DNA of 57,245 bases, from NCBI RefSeq assembly GCF_002395745.1, contig NZ_DGUN01000005.1, positions 1-57,245 on the forward strand. The letters are read 5' to 3'. Of the stretch, positions 1 to 7,847 are shown piece by piece; position 1 is the first letter of the stretch, and the number at the start of each line of letters is the position of its first letter. The notes under the pieces are model-generated. The model saw only the letters and a program-made list of their open reading frames with translations, ran no database searches and was not told the DNA's origin. The position numbers were made by a program, and so were the translations under genes. Source of the stretch: Fibrobacter sp. UBA4309. Its GTDB lineage: Bacteria; Fibrobacterota; Fibrobacteria; Fibrobacterales; Fibrobacteraceae.

Positions 1-363
1 AACGGACGTGAACAGATCAGCAACAAGACCGCTTCCGTGGCCTTGAAGTCCTGCCCGCAGAAGCGTGGCGTTTGCACCCGTGTCTACACCAGCACCCCGA
101 AGAAGCCGAACTCCGCTCTTCGTAAGATTGCTCGTGTGCGCCTTTCCAACAAGATGGAAGTTACCGCTTACATCCCGGGCGAAGGCCACAACCTCCAGGA
201 ACACTCCATCGTGCTCATCCGCGGTGGTCGTGTCAAGGATGTTCCGGGTGTGCGTTACCACATCATCCGTGGCGCCCTGGATACCCAGGCCGTCAATGGC
301 CGTCAGAACGGCCGTTCCAAGTATGGTGTCAAGAAGAAAGGTGCCGCTCCGGCCAAGAAGTAA
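1..363 (+). CDS. rpsL: 30S ribosomal protein S12, 5' truncated
   Basis: Ribosomal protein S12 of the small-subunit decoding centre. The frame is open from base 1 (residues NGREQISNKT, then ALKSCPQKRGVCTRV), so the window begins inside the gene and roughly the first ten residues are missing. The conserved loop TPKKPNSALRKIARVRL and the motif GRVKDVPGVRYHIIRG are both present, and the protein ends in a basic tail (KKKGAAPAKK). The start shown by a simple ORF scan (a GTG at base 37) is internal and not the real start. It is followed after 11 bases by rpsG, the usual str-operon order. Codon use is strongly biased, as expected for a highly expressed gene. Confidence 0.97.
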   Translation, partial: NGREQISNKTASVALKSCPQKRGVCTRVYTSTPKKPNSALRKIARVRLSNKMEVTAYIPGEGHNLQEHSIVLIRGGRVKDVPGVRYHIIRGALDTQAVNGRQNGRSKYGVKKKGAAPAKK

Positions 364-374
364 GGAAGTAGTAT

Positions 375-851
375 ATGTCTAGAAGAAGAAAGGCTCTCCA
401 TCGCTCCATCCTCCCGGATCCGCGTTTCCACTCCACCCTCGTTACCGAACTCGTCGGTGTTGTTTTGAAGCAGGGCAAGAAGACCATCGCCGAACAGATT
501 GTCTACACCGCTCTTGATCAGCTTGACAAGAAGGTCGAAGGCAAGGAAACTCCGCTCGAAAAGTTCGAAGCATGCCTCGAAAACATCAAGCCGCGCCTCG
601 AAGTGAAGTCCCGCCGTATCGGTGGTGCCAACTACCAGGTTCCTATGGAAGTTGCACCGGACCGCGCCAAGGCTCTCGCTCTCCGCTGGCTTCTCGATGC
701 CGCCCGTAGCCGTAACGAAGCCAACATGGCCGACCGCCTTGCTGCCGAACTCGTTGCCGCCAAGAACGGTGAAGGCAACGCTGTCCGCAAGAAGAACGAC
801 ACGCACAAGATGGCCGAAGCCAACAAGGCTTTCGCCCACTTCCGTTTCTAA
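375..851 (+). CDS. rpsG: 30S ribosomal protein S7
   Basis: Ribosomal protein S7, 158 aa, close to the usual 156. It binds the 3' domain of 16S rRNA and nucleates assembly of the head of the 30S subunit. The N-terminus MSRRRKALHRSILPDPRF and the segment VKSRRIGGANYQVPMEV are characteristic. The start ATG is preceded by AAGGAAGTA, a good ribosome-binding site, 11 bases after the rpsL stop. An intrinsic terminator follows about 35 bases after the stop. The fus and tuf genes that often follow are therefore not in this transcript. Confidence 0.97.
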   Translation: MSRRRKALHRSILPDPRFHSTLVTELVGVVLKQGKKTIAEQIVYTALDQLDKKVEGKETPLEKFEACLENIKPRLEVKSRRIGGANYQVPMEVAPDRAKALALRWLLDAARSRNEANMADRLAAELVAAKNGEGNAVRKKNDTHKMAEANKAFAHFRF

Positions 852-884
852 TTCTTGCATTAGCACAGAATATCCTAGAGGAAG

Positions 885-915
885 GGCTCCGCTTTTGCGG
901 AGCCTTTTCTTTTTT
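885..915 (+). terminator. Rho-independent terminator after rpsG
   Basis: Perfect 8-bp stem GGCTCCGC / GCGGAGCC with a 4-base loop, followed by a T-rich run (TTTTCTTTTTT). It ends the rpsL-rpsG transcript and separates it from the next gene. Confidence 0.9.
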
Positions 916-952
916 GTAGATTTACTTTACTTGTATTGCATTAGGAGGATTT

Positions 953-1759
953 ATGGGAAACGTTTTTAAGAATTGCATCTTGGCGGCTTGTGTTGTTGCA
1001 GCGGGCGCTTCGGCCGAAGGGCTTTATCTGGAGGGATCCTTGGGCATTGCCAAGGCGGACTATGTTGAGCAGGAACGCCCCCGCAGGTTGCAGCAGGCCG
1101 ATGACCATGTGGGGGAATGCCTCGGCATTGAGGGGTGCGAGGATACGGGTCCCAGCGGGGAATATGCGCCACGCGACAAGGTGGAGTACGTGGGCTATGG
1201 CCCCGTGCTTGACCTGAAGGTAGGCTATGGTTGGGAAAAGCTGGCCGTATTTGGCGTCATTCAGGGGACTTACACCGAAGGGTTCCATAATTTTGACTGT
1301 TATGTGGTGAAGGAGCCCGTGGAATACGCTGGCGACGATGACGGCTATGCATTCCACAATCATTGGGTCGAGCATGAGGAGTATATTCGTTACAGTGAAC
1401 TCCATTCCCTTTCAACGCGGCTGTTCCTTGGTGGCGGCTTTACGTTCTACCCCTTTGCTAAAAAGGAATCGCCCCTGACGGGATTCCATGCCGGCGCGTC
1501 GTTCGGCTTCTCCATTATCGAAACCCAGGTAGATGAGGAAAAGAACGCCATAAGGGACCGTAATCACGGTGCTATGGAAATTTCGACGTTGACCCAGAGC
1601 ATCGTCTTCGATGTCGGTCACACGTGGGCCTTTAACGAAAGGTGGAACATGGGTGTCGCCCTGACCGCCGCGTTTGAAAATCCGGTCGAATCGGAAAAGG
1701 AATACAGCATGTTCAACCTTCACACCATCTGGGCGGGGTTGCGGTTCGTGAGGAAGTGA
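953..1759 (+). CDS. Secreted outer-membrane barrel-like protein, unknown function
   Basis: 268 aa. A signal peptide is visible (residues 1-21, ending ASA before EGLYLEGSLG). The mature part has alternating hydrophobic/polar stretches and many aromatic residues (for example LSTRLFLGGGFTFYPF and FHAGASFGFSIIE), which fits a small outer-membrane beta-barrel. The last strand ends GLRFVRK rather than in a terminal Phe. The start is set by the strong ribosome-binding site AGGAGG seven bases upstream. It stands alone after the rpsG terminator and converges with the GH26 gene, with only five bases between the two stops. I do not recognise a specific family; an OprF/porin-like or opacity-type barrel is the nearest structural guess. 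Confidence 0.7.
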   Translation: MGNVFKNCILAACVVAAGASAEGLYLEGSLGIAKADYVEQERPRRLQQADDHVGECLGIEGCEDTGPSGEYAPRDKVEYVGYGPVLDLKVGYGWEKLAVFGVIQGTYTEGFHNFDCYVVKEPVEYAGDDDGYAFHNHWVEHEEYIRYSELHSLSTRLFLGGGFTFYPFAKKESPLTGFHAGASFGFSIIETQVDEEKNAIRDRNHGAMEISTLTQSIVFDVGHTWAFNERWNMGVALTAAFENPVESEKEYSMFNLHTIWAGLRFVRK

Positions 1760-1764
1760 TTCCC

Positions 1765-2952
1765 TTATCGCAGTACGTTTAGCCTGTAGATGCTGCGCGT
1801 GCTCGCCTCGGAAACGTCCAGCGCGTGCTCGCCCGGGGTAAAGTGCTGCACGGCGCTTTGCCACAGGACACGGCCCTGGTAGTCGAACTGTACGACGCTT
1901 GCCTTTAACGCTTTGCTTGTTTGCATGTAGAGCTTGCCGTCTTGCAGGCGAAAGGAACTGCTGGCTGCCCTCCCGTTAGGCACGATGTCGGTGCCGTTCG
2001 AAGATGAACTGACGCCCTGGCTGCTCGAAGAGCCGGGCTGCATCGCCTTCATCTTCGCGATGCCCGCCTTCCACGCGTCAACGGCAGCCTGCGATGTGTT
2101 GAGCGCCCAGTCGCCCTCGTTCGCTTCCTTGCTCTGGCTGAACCACATCACCGCGAAAACGCGCGAGAAGTCCGTGGCGAAGTGCTCGAACATGTCGGTA
2201 ATCCATTCGGCCTTGTTTCCTCCCAGTTCGGAACTGGAAATTTCGGCGATGAAGAGAGGCTTGTCGATGTTCGCGAGCGCGTTGTACGCCTTCTTGAACA
2301 CCTGCGAGAACGTCTGCCAGCTGGACCAGCTCTGGCATTTGCCCCAGTTGTAGCCGTCGATGGAGATGTAGTCCACGTACTCGTCACCGGGGTAGTTGCC
2401 CGTGAGCGTGGTGCCGTTGCCCTGGTTCGAGGCGTTGGTAGTCCATACCCACTTGACGTTCGTGACGTTTTCTTCCTTGAAGATTTTCACGATGTGGCGG
2501 AAGGCCTCGGCGACGTTCGCGTCGGTATTGCCTGCGCCAGCCTTGCCCACGCCCCAGTCGTACCAGTCGCCGTTCGCTTCGTGGAGCGGCCTGAGCCAGA
2601 TTTCTTCGCCGTAGGCCTTGACTCCCTTTGCATATTCGCGGATGTAGGAGTCGGCCTTGCCGTTCACCAGTTCCTGCGCATTGTAGCCGTTCGCCATCCA
2701 GGTCACCACCAGCGTGGAGCCGTTGTTCTTCGCGACGTCGGCGTATTCCCTGGTCGCGTTCCAGTCGTTGATGTCGAAGAGCGCGAAGTAGCTGATGAGG
2801 TCGAGGTGCGTGCCCTGCAAATCTTGGAATGCCTGCACGTTCTGCTGTGTGGGTTGCGGGTACTGCCCGGGTCCGCCGACCCAGGCGCCGATTTGGAATG
2901 CGAGAGTAGTCATAGGCAGGATTCCCAATGATAAAAGGAGTTTCTTGAACAT
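1765..2952 (-). CDS. Secreted GH26 endo-beta-1,4-mannanase with C-terminal sorting-like domain
   Basis: 395 aa. Signal peptide (1-19), then a GH26 (beta/alpha)8 domain (about 20-305), a Ser-rich linker (307-320) and a C-terminal domain of about 65 residues. The acid/base Glu lies in RPLHEANGDW (E125) and the nucleophile in PLFIAEISSSE (E237), both typical of GH26 beta-mannanases. A few GH26 members are lichenases or xylanases, so substrate is inferred. The C-terminal part (FDYQGRVLW...IYRLNVLR) resembles the sorting domain seen on other secreted proteins in this window. The ribosome-binding site AAGAGG precedes the ATG. The gene is divergent from the GntR/LacI-like regulator, separated by 135 bases, which suggests that regulator as a control candidate. 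Confidence 0.88.
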   Translation of the reverse strand: MFKKLLLSLGILPMTTLAFQIGAWVGGPGQYPQPTQQNVQAFQDLQGTHLDLISYFALFDINDWNATREYADVAKNNGSTLVVTWMANGYNAQELVNGKADSYIREYAKGVKAYGEEIWLRPLHEANGDWYDWGVGKAGAGNTDANVAEAFRHIVKIFKEENVTNVKWVWTTNASNQGNGTTLTGNYPGDEYVDYISIDGYNWGKCQSWSSWQTFSQVFKKAYNALANIDKPLFIAEISSSELGGNKAEWITDMFEHFATDFSRVFAVMWFSQSKEANEGDWALNTSQAAVDAWKAGIAKMKAMQPGSSSSQGVSSSSNGTDIVPNGRAASSSFRLQDGKLYMQTSKALKASVVQFDYQGRVLWQSAVQHFTPGEHALDVSEASTRSIYRLNVLR

Positions 2953-3040
2953 GTAGGCCTCTTTTTTGTGCGGAGGAATAATTTTTTGCTTTACATCAGA
3001 AAAATAGGTTCAGGGAATTCCACGATGCCGTAAACTTATC

Positions 3041-3046
3041 TATATT
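3041..3046 (+). promoter_or_regulatory. Candidate -10 box (TATATT) for the regulator gene
   Basis: TATATT inside TATCTATATTTATT, 41 bases upstream of the GTG start of the regulator gene. It matches the TATATT boxes seen upstream of many genes in the first 48 kb. No convincing -35 box is visible. Confidence 0.4.
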
Positions 3047-3087
3047 TATTACAAAGTGTATCTACTGTTCTCAACAAGGGGGCCCCA

Positions 3088-4410
3088 GTGACAGTCGCGG
3101 ATTTTTGCAGGTGGATTGAATCGTCGGGATTCAAGGCCGGGGACAGGCTCCCTTCCGTGCGCGATGTCGCCTCGTCTTCGGGAGCGTCCACGTATACCGT
3201 TTTTCGTGCATACAAGAAGATGGTGGATCAGGGAAAAATTTATGCCGAACACGGTAACGGCTATTTTTGGGGACGGAAGCCGGAATTGGCTGTCTCCGTA
3301 CACGAACGAGAAGGCGACCGCCTGGAAAGACTTCTGCTAGACGGATGGAACTCCGGGAAAATCTCTGCAGACGCTCCGCTGCCTTCCATCAAGGACCTTT
3401 GTTCGGAATTCGGGACGACTCCGCCAACGATGCGTCGCACGCTCGAGGCCCTGTGCAGAAAAGGCGTACTCGAGCGCAAGGGGAGGGGGAGGTACAGGTT
3501 CGTGAATGTGCACCGCGTGTCGGCGGCGAGGCTCAAGGAAATCCTCCTGATAATGCGATGCAATCAAAACGGCGACTTCAACTGCCTCGGTGAACGCGAA
3601 CTCACGTTCATGCAGAAGGTGTATGCGGAGGCTCGCCGCAACAACCTCAAGGTCAAGGCGCTCGGGTATTTCGAGGACGGCGGCGTGTTCCTGGATGCGG
3701 GAGGCAACCGCGTAGATATGGAAAGTTGCCGCGGGTGCTTTGGCGCGGTCGTCTCGACGATGCTGGTGTTCAACGTGAACCGTCTGTTTGCTGAATTGGC
3801 GTGTACGCGGTTCCCTGTGGCTGTGTGGTGGGAACATCCGCTGTACGATATCCCGCGAGCTCTGAAAAAGGAAAAGCGATTTGCGTTCTTTAACCTCGCC
3901 TTCGGTGAATTCCCGGGGCGCGCCGTGGGGCGGTTCCTGAAAGAGAAGGGAATGTCCCGCATTGCCTTTGTCTCGCCGTATCACATGAGCATGTGGTCGA
4001 GGGACCGCCTGAAAGGACTCAAGAAGGTGGGACTCGAGGTGTTCGAAGCGACGGACGCGTCCCATGCGAGTCCGTACGACTTTATGCAGGAATCCCGCTA
4101 CCGCGCGAACTTCCGGCGCATTCTGCTTTCGCTCGTTGCGGATATCCCGCCCGTGGACGCCTGGGTGGTGTCGAACGACAGGGTAGGGGTGGAGCTGCTC
4201 TCGCTTGTGGAACAGGGCTTGCTCCGGCGCCCGCCCTACATGGTGTCTTTCGACAATTCTGTCGATAGCTACCGCAATCGCCTGGATTCTTTCGGGTTTA
4301 GCCTGGACGCTCTCGCGGAACAGTCCATATTCCACCTGGTTTCTCCGGGAATTACTTTGTACAAAAATGATGATTTTCGTGAACTTTCCGGGCGTGTGGT
4401 AGAGAAATAG
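3088..4410 (+). CDS. Transcription regulator with two GntR-type winged helices and a LacI-like sensor domain
   Basis: 440 aa, probable cytoplasmic DNA-binding regulator. Residues 1-65 form a GntR-type winged helix (GDRLPSVRDVA, then VFRAYKKMVDQGKI and GNGYFWG). Residues 77-140 form a second one (APLPSIKDLCSEFG, TMRRTLEALCRKGVLERKGRGRYRF). The remaining 300 residues resemble a periplasmic-binding-protein/LacI-type ligand sensor (GMSRIAFVSPY, DAWVVSNDRVGVELL, YMVSFDNS). Single GntR heads on such sensors are known (AraR type); two in tandem is unusual. The start is a GTG behind AAGGGGG. It lies between a GH26 mannanase and a GH8 enzyme, so control of plant-wall enzymes in response to a sugar is a reasonable inference. 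Confidence 0.82.
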   Translation: MTVADFCRWIESSGFKAGDRLPSVRDVASSSGASTYTVFRAYKKMVDQGKIYAEHGNGYFWGRKPELAVSVHEREGDRLERLLLDGWNSGKISADAPLPSIKDLCSEFGTTPPTMRRTLEALCRKGVLERKGRGRYRFVNVHRVSAARLKEILLIMRCNQNGDFNCLGERELTFMQKVYAEARRNNLKVKALGYFEDGGVFLDAGGNRVDMESCRGCFGAVVSTMLVFNVNRLFAELACTRFPVAVWWEHPLYDIPRALKKEKRFAFFNLAFGEFPGRAVGRFLKEKGMSRIAFVSPYHMSMWSRDRLKGLKKVGLEVFEATDASHASPYDFMQESRYRANFRRILLSLVADIPPVDAWVVSNDRVGVELLSLVEQGLLRRPPYMVSFDNSVDSYRNRLDSFGFSLDALAEQSIFHLVSPGITLYKNDDFRELSGRVVEK

Positions 4411-4441
4411 TCGGTTTACCGAAATGTGAAAAATTTTTTTG

Positions 4442-4460
4442 CTTGTCCATTATGGATAAG
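4442..4460. promoter_or_regulatory. Near-perfect palindrome upstream of the GH8 gene, candidate operator
   Basis: CTTGTCCAT, T, ATGGATAAG: nine-base arms with one mismatch around a single central base, in the 183-base gap between the regulator stop and the GH8 start. Its size fits an operator for a dimeric regulator such as the adjacent GntR/LacI-like protein. That assignment is inference. Confidence 0.45.
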
Positions 4461-4593
4461 TTTTGCCATTTTTTACCGAAAATTTGTTTTTTTGGCAAAA
4501 TTTGGACGTTTAAAGTAGTACAACAAAAAAAAGTCGCGTAAAGGCAATTTGGGGGAATTGCCGATTATCTTTTTCTGTACACAAAGGAGTAAC

Positions 4594-6162
4594 ATGAGGA
4601 GAACAAAACTTTTTCCGCTTTCGGCGGCGTTATGCCTGTGTGGCTTCGCCGCCGTGACTTGTTTCGCGCAAGACAAGGTCACGCCCGTAAAGTTCTTTGA
4701 CGAGAACGGCGCCTACTATGGCCCGGATTGCGACGAGAAGAATTACATGGGCGCCTACTACACCGGCGATTACACGAGCCCGTTCAAGACCATCCTGGGC
4801 AAGACCGACGAGGACATCAAGAATAAGCTTGATGAACTCTGGAACCACTACTTCGGCGGCCAGAACGACAAGACGGTGTATTACGAAGACAATGACGGCG
4901 GCTACATCGTCGACATCAACAACAACGACATCCGTTCCGAAGGCATGAGCTACGGCATGATGATTGCCGTGCAGACCAACCACAAGGAACAGTTCGGCAA
5001 GCTCTGGAACTGGGCCAAGAAGCACATGTGGAAGGATCCCGCTACGGGTGGAAGCGGCTATTTTGCCTGGCAGGCGAACCGCGACGGTTCCGTGCGAGAC
5101 TGGGGTAACGCTCCCGACGGCGAAATCTACTTCATGATGTCGCTTTTGTTCGCGGCACACCGCTGGGACGACGCCCAATACATGAAGGATGCACAGAGCA
5201 TCTTGAAGGCCTGCTGGAAAGGAAACGGCCAATCCCTGTACAGCGAACAGTCCTATATCGCGACCTTCCAGCCGTCCGACGGCAACAACACCTGGGGCGA
5301 CGCCTCCTACAGCCTGCCCGCATTTGTTGATTTGTTCAGCCGCTGGTCCGACACCAACAAGGACAAGTGGCAGAAGGCCACCAAGGCTACCCGCGACCAC
5401 ATCTACAATTCCGCCAATCCGCAGTCGGGCCTGTGCAGCGACTACAGCAACTTCGACGGAACGCCGCATTACGCATTCAGCGACAACTCCACCAAGTACG
5501 CATTCGACGCCATCCGCTGCCCCATGAACTACGGCATGGACTACTACCTGTTCGGTGCCGATGCGGAACGCCAGACGAAGATTGCGAAGGTCATCACCGA
5601 CTTTTTCGAGAAAGACGGCTACAAGCACGGACACTTTAACTGGGACGGCACCAGCGGATACGGCGATTTCACCATCGGCCAGGCCGGTGCGAACGCCGTG
5701 GCGACCTACGCCCTGCTGAAAGAAGACAGCTATAAGGACCTGGTCAAGAAGGTTTTGCAGAAGGCCTGGGATTCCAAGCCGATCGTGGGTAGCCAGCGCT
5801 ACTACGACGGCCTGGTGCATTACCTCGCCATGCTCCATCTGACCGGCAACTTCAAGATTTGGAAGCCGAAGCCGAAGGTTGTCAAGGAAAAGGAAATGGA
5901 AGCGCAGGAAATCAACGGCGTTGCCTACAAGGAAGGCGATTCCATCGACTGGTTCGAGGACTGCGAACTTTACAAGGTGACCTTCAAGGCCGCCGCCGAG
6001 CCGCCGCAGGATTCTACGGATTCGACGGTTGCGATTCGCCCGATGGTTACGCGTGAAGCCCAGTTCCGCATGCAGCGTGATTACGACCTGAAAGGCTGCA
6101 AGGTCAACAGCTCGAACAGGGCCCGCGGTGCCTACTACGGCAGAAAGGTCCTGGTGAAGTAA
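4594..6162 (+). CDS. Secreted GH8 enzyme, reducing-end xylanase type
   Basis: 522 aa from the ATG behind AAAGGAG; an upstream in-frame ATG at 4549 would spoil the signal peptide. Signal peptide 1-25 (ends CFAQ). The GH8 catalytic domain spans about 30-420: the acid Glu is in RSEGMSYGMM (E116), and PDGEIYFMMSLLFA (about 174-187) follows the pattern of reducing-end xylose-releasing exo-oligoxylanases and related xylanases rather than the ATDAD pattern of GH8 endoglucanases. Expected action is on xylan or xylo-oligosaccharides. The last 90 residues are a separate domain ending RGAYYGRKVLVK, a sorting-type ending. A terminator follows directly. Substrate is inferred from the motif only. Confidence 0.88.
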   Translation: MRRTKLFPLSAALCLCGFAAVTCFAQDKVTPVKFFDENGAYYGPDCDEKNYMGAYYTGDYTSPFKTILGKTDEDIKNKLDELWNHYFGGQNDKTVYYEDNDGGYIVDINNNDIRSEGMSYGMMIAVQTNHKEQFGKLWNWAKKHMWKDPATGGSGYFAWQANRDGSVRDWGNAPDGEIYFMMSLLFAAHRWDDAQYMKDAQSILKACWKGNGQSLYSEQSYIATFQPSDGNNTWGDASYSLPAFVDLFSRWSDTNKDKWQKATKATRDHIYNSANPQSGLCSDYSNFDGTPHYAFSDNSTKYAFDAIRCPMNYGMDYYLFGADAERQTKIAKVITDFFEKDGYKHGHFNWDGTSGYGDFTIGQAGANAVATYALLKEDSYKDLVKKVLQKAWDSKPIVGSQRYYDGLVHYLAMLHLTGNFKIWKPKPKVVKEKEMEAQEINGVAYKEGDSIDWFEDCELYKVTFKAAAEPPQDSTDSTVAIRPMVTREAQFRMQRDYDLKGCKVNSSNRARGAYYGRKVLVK

Positions 6163-6187
6163 TCGGTTTTCTGCGGATGGGTTTTAA

Positions 6188-6219
6188 GATTATCCCTCAA
6201 AAGGGATAATCTTTTTTTT
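6188..6219 (+). terminator. Rho-independent terminator after the GH8 gene
   Basis: Perfect 9-bp stem GATTATCCC / GGGATAATC, 6-base loop, followed by eight T residues. Confidence 0.93.
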
Positions 6220-6226
6220 GGGGGTG

Positions 6227-6254
6227 TTGCCGCGCCTTTTTTTAATTCTATATT
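6227..6254 (+). promoter_or_regulatory. Candidate eno promoter
   Basis: TTGCCG (6227-6232), a 16-base T-rich spacer, and TATATT (6249-6254). Transcription would start about 35 bases upstream of the eno ATG, giving a leader that includes the weak ribosome-binding site AAAAGG. Confidence 0.5.
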
Positions 6255-6296
6255 TTAACCGCGAAAAATTTTTCACACTAAACAAAAGGCTAAAAA

Positions 6297-7712
6297 ATGG
6301 CTTCTAAAATCAAATCCGTTGTTGCCCGCCAGATCCTCGACTCTCGCGGCAATCCCACTCTCGAAGTTGATGTTACCCTCGAAAACGGCGTGAAGGGTCA
6401 CGCTGCTGTCCCGAGCGGTGCTTCTACCGGCGAACGCGAAGCTTGCGAACTCCGCGACGGCGACAAGAAGACCTATTGCGGCAAGGGCACGCTCACTGCT
6501 GTGAAGAACGTGAACACCAAGATCGCCAAGAAGATCATCGGCATGGACCCGGCCAAGCAGACCGAAGTCGACGACGCCATGATCGCTCTCGACGGCAACC
6601 GCATGCTCAAGAACACCCTCGGTGCAAACGCCATCCTCGGCGTTTCCATGGCTGTTTGCTGCGCCGCTGCTAACGACGCCAAGATGCCTCTCTACCAGTA
6701 CATCGCCAAGCTCCATGGCACCAAGAAGCTCACGCTCCCGTGCCCGATGTGCAACGTGATCAACGGCGGTGCACACTCCTCCGCTCCGATTGACTTCCAG
6801 GAATTCATGATTGCTCCGGTTGGCGCCAAGACTTTCTCCAAGGGCCTCCAGATGGTCACCGAAATCTTCCACGCCCTCAAGGCTGTGCTGAAGAAGGGTG
6901 GCTTCGACACCACCGTTGGTGACGAAGGTGGCTTCGCTCCGGGCGTGAGTATCAAGCCCGCCAAGAACAAGTTCGGTTACGAAATCACTGGCGTGATGAC
7001 CCTCGAAAAGGCTCTCGACGCCCTCAAGGCTGCAACCACCAATGCCGGTTACAAGTTCGGCACTGACATCAAGATCGCTCTTGACGTTGCTTCCTCTGAA
7101 TTCTGCGACAAGAACACCAAGGCTGGCAAGCCGGAAACCTACACCTTCAAGAAGAGCACCAAGAAGACTGTCAAGTCTGCCGACATGGTGAAGCTCTACG
7201 AAAAGCTCATCGACAAGTACTCCATCTTCTCCATTGAAGACGGTCTCGACGAAGCTGACTGGGCTGGCTGGAAGGTCATGACCGACAAGCTCGGCGGCAA
7301 GATCAACCTCGTGGGTGACGACCTGTTCGTTACCAACCCGACCATCTTCGACGAAGGCATCAAGGCCGGTATCGCTAACGCCATCCTCATCAAGGTGAAC
7401 CAGGTGGGTTCTGTGTCCGAAACTCTCGCCGCCATCAAGCGCGCTCAGAACGAAGGCTATGCTCCGATCGTTTCTCATCGCTCTGGCGAAACCGAAGACA
7501 CCTTCATTGCTGACCTCGCCGTCGGTACTGCCGCTGGCCAGATCAAGACTGGTTCTCTCTCCCGTACGGACCGCGTTTGCAAGTACAACCGCCTCCTCCG
7601 CATCGAAGAAGAACTGGGCAAGGCCGCTGTCTATGCCGGTGACCCGCGCAAGGCTTGCAAAGCTGCTCCGGCTGCCAAGGCTTGCAAGAAGTGCTGCAAG
7701 AAGGCCAAGTAA
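6297..7712 (+). CDS. eno: Enolase with an extra Cys/Lys/Ala-rich C-terminal tail
   Basis: 471 aa. Catalyses 2-phosphoglycerate to phosphoenolpyruvate in glycolysis (cytoplasm). Typical motifs are all present: DSRGNPTLEVDV at the N-terminus, GAHSSAPIDFQEFM, VGDEGGFAP (catalytic Glu), the Mg ligands in ALDVASSEF, SIEDGLDE and VGDDLFVTN, the catalytic Lys in ILIKVNQ, and SHRSGETEDTFIADLAV. Standard bacterial enolase ends near residue 430-440, shortly after YAGDP. Here about 20 more residues follow (KACKAAPAAKACKKCCKKAK, four Cys, many Lys). Codon use is strongly biased, as for a very highly expressed gene. It is monocistronic, between its own promoter and two terminators. Confidence 0.97.
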   Translation: MASKIKSVVARQILDSRGNPTLEVDVTLENGVKGHAAVPSGASTGEREACELRDGDKKTYCGKGTLTAVKNVNTKIAKKIIGMDPAKQTEVDDAMIALDGNRMLKNTLGANAILGVSMAVCCAAANDAKMPLYQYIAKLHGTKKLTLPCPMCNVINGGAHSSAPIDFQEFMIAPVGAKTFSKGLQMVTEIFHALKAVLKKGGFDTTVGDEGGFAPGVSIKPAKNKFGYEITGVMTLEKALDALKAATTNAGYKFGTDIKIALDVASSEFCDKNTKAGKPETYTFKKSTKKTVKSADMVKLYEKLIDKYSIFSIEDGLDEADWAGWKVMTDKLGGKINLVGDDLFVTNPTIFDEGIKAGIANAILIKVNQVGSVSETLAAIKRAQNEGYAPIVSHRSGETEDTFIADLAVGTAAGQIKTGSLSRTDRVCKYNRLLRIEEELGKAAVYAGDPRKACKAAPAAKACKKCCKKAK

Positions 7713-7740
7713 TTTTCTAAACTATTAGAATTACTAAGAA

Positions 7741-7768
7741 AAGCCGTCCCGTTTGGGGCGGCTTTTCT
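7741..7768 (+). terminator. Rho-independent terminator after eno
   Basis: Stem AAGCCGTCCC / GGGGCGGCTT with a GTTT loop, followed by TTCTG. The T-run is short. Confidence 0.8.
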
Positions 7769-7797
7769 GCGTTATGCGAAAATTTATGGATAAAATA

Positions 7798-7827
7798 AAA
7801 ACGGGCTTCCGGAGAGGAAGCCCGTTT
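7798..7827 (-). terminator. Rho-independent terminator of the Ser-repeat lipoprotein gene
   Basis: Perfect 12-bp stem AAACGGGCTTCC / GGAAGCCCGTTT with a 5-base loop. Read on the minus strand it is followed by TTTTATTTT, and it lies 20 bases downstream of the minus-strand stop at 7848. Confidence 0.88.
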
Positions 7828-7847
7828 AAAAAGCTTTATTGTGACCG

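Noticed and set aside
303..866. Minus-strand frame opposite rpsL-rpsG
   Set aside because: Shadow of two highly conserved ribosomal protein genes.
4549..4593. Upstream start for the GH8 gene at 4549
   Set aside because: It would put 15 extra residues before a good signal peptide, whereas the ATG at 4594 has AAAGGAG at the right distance.
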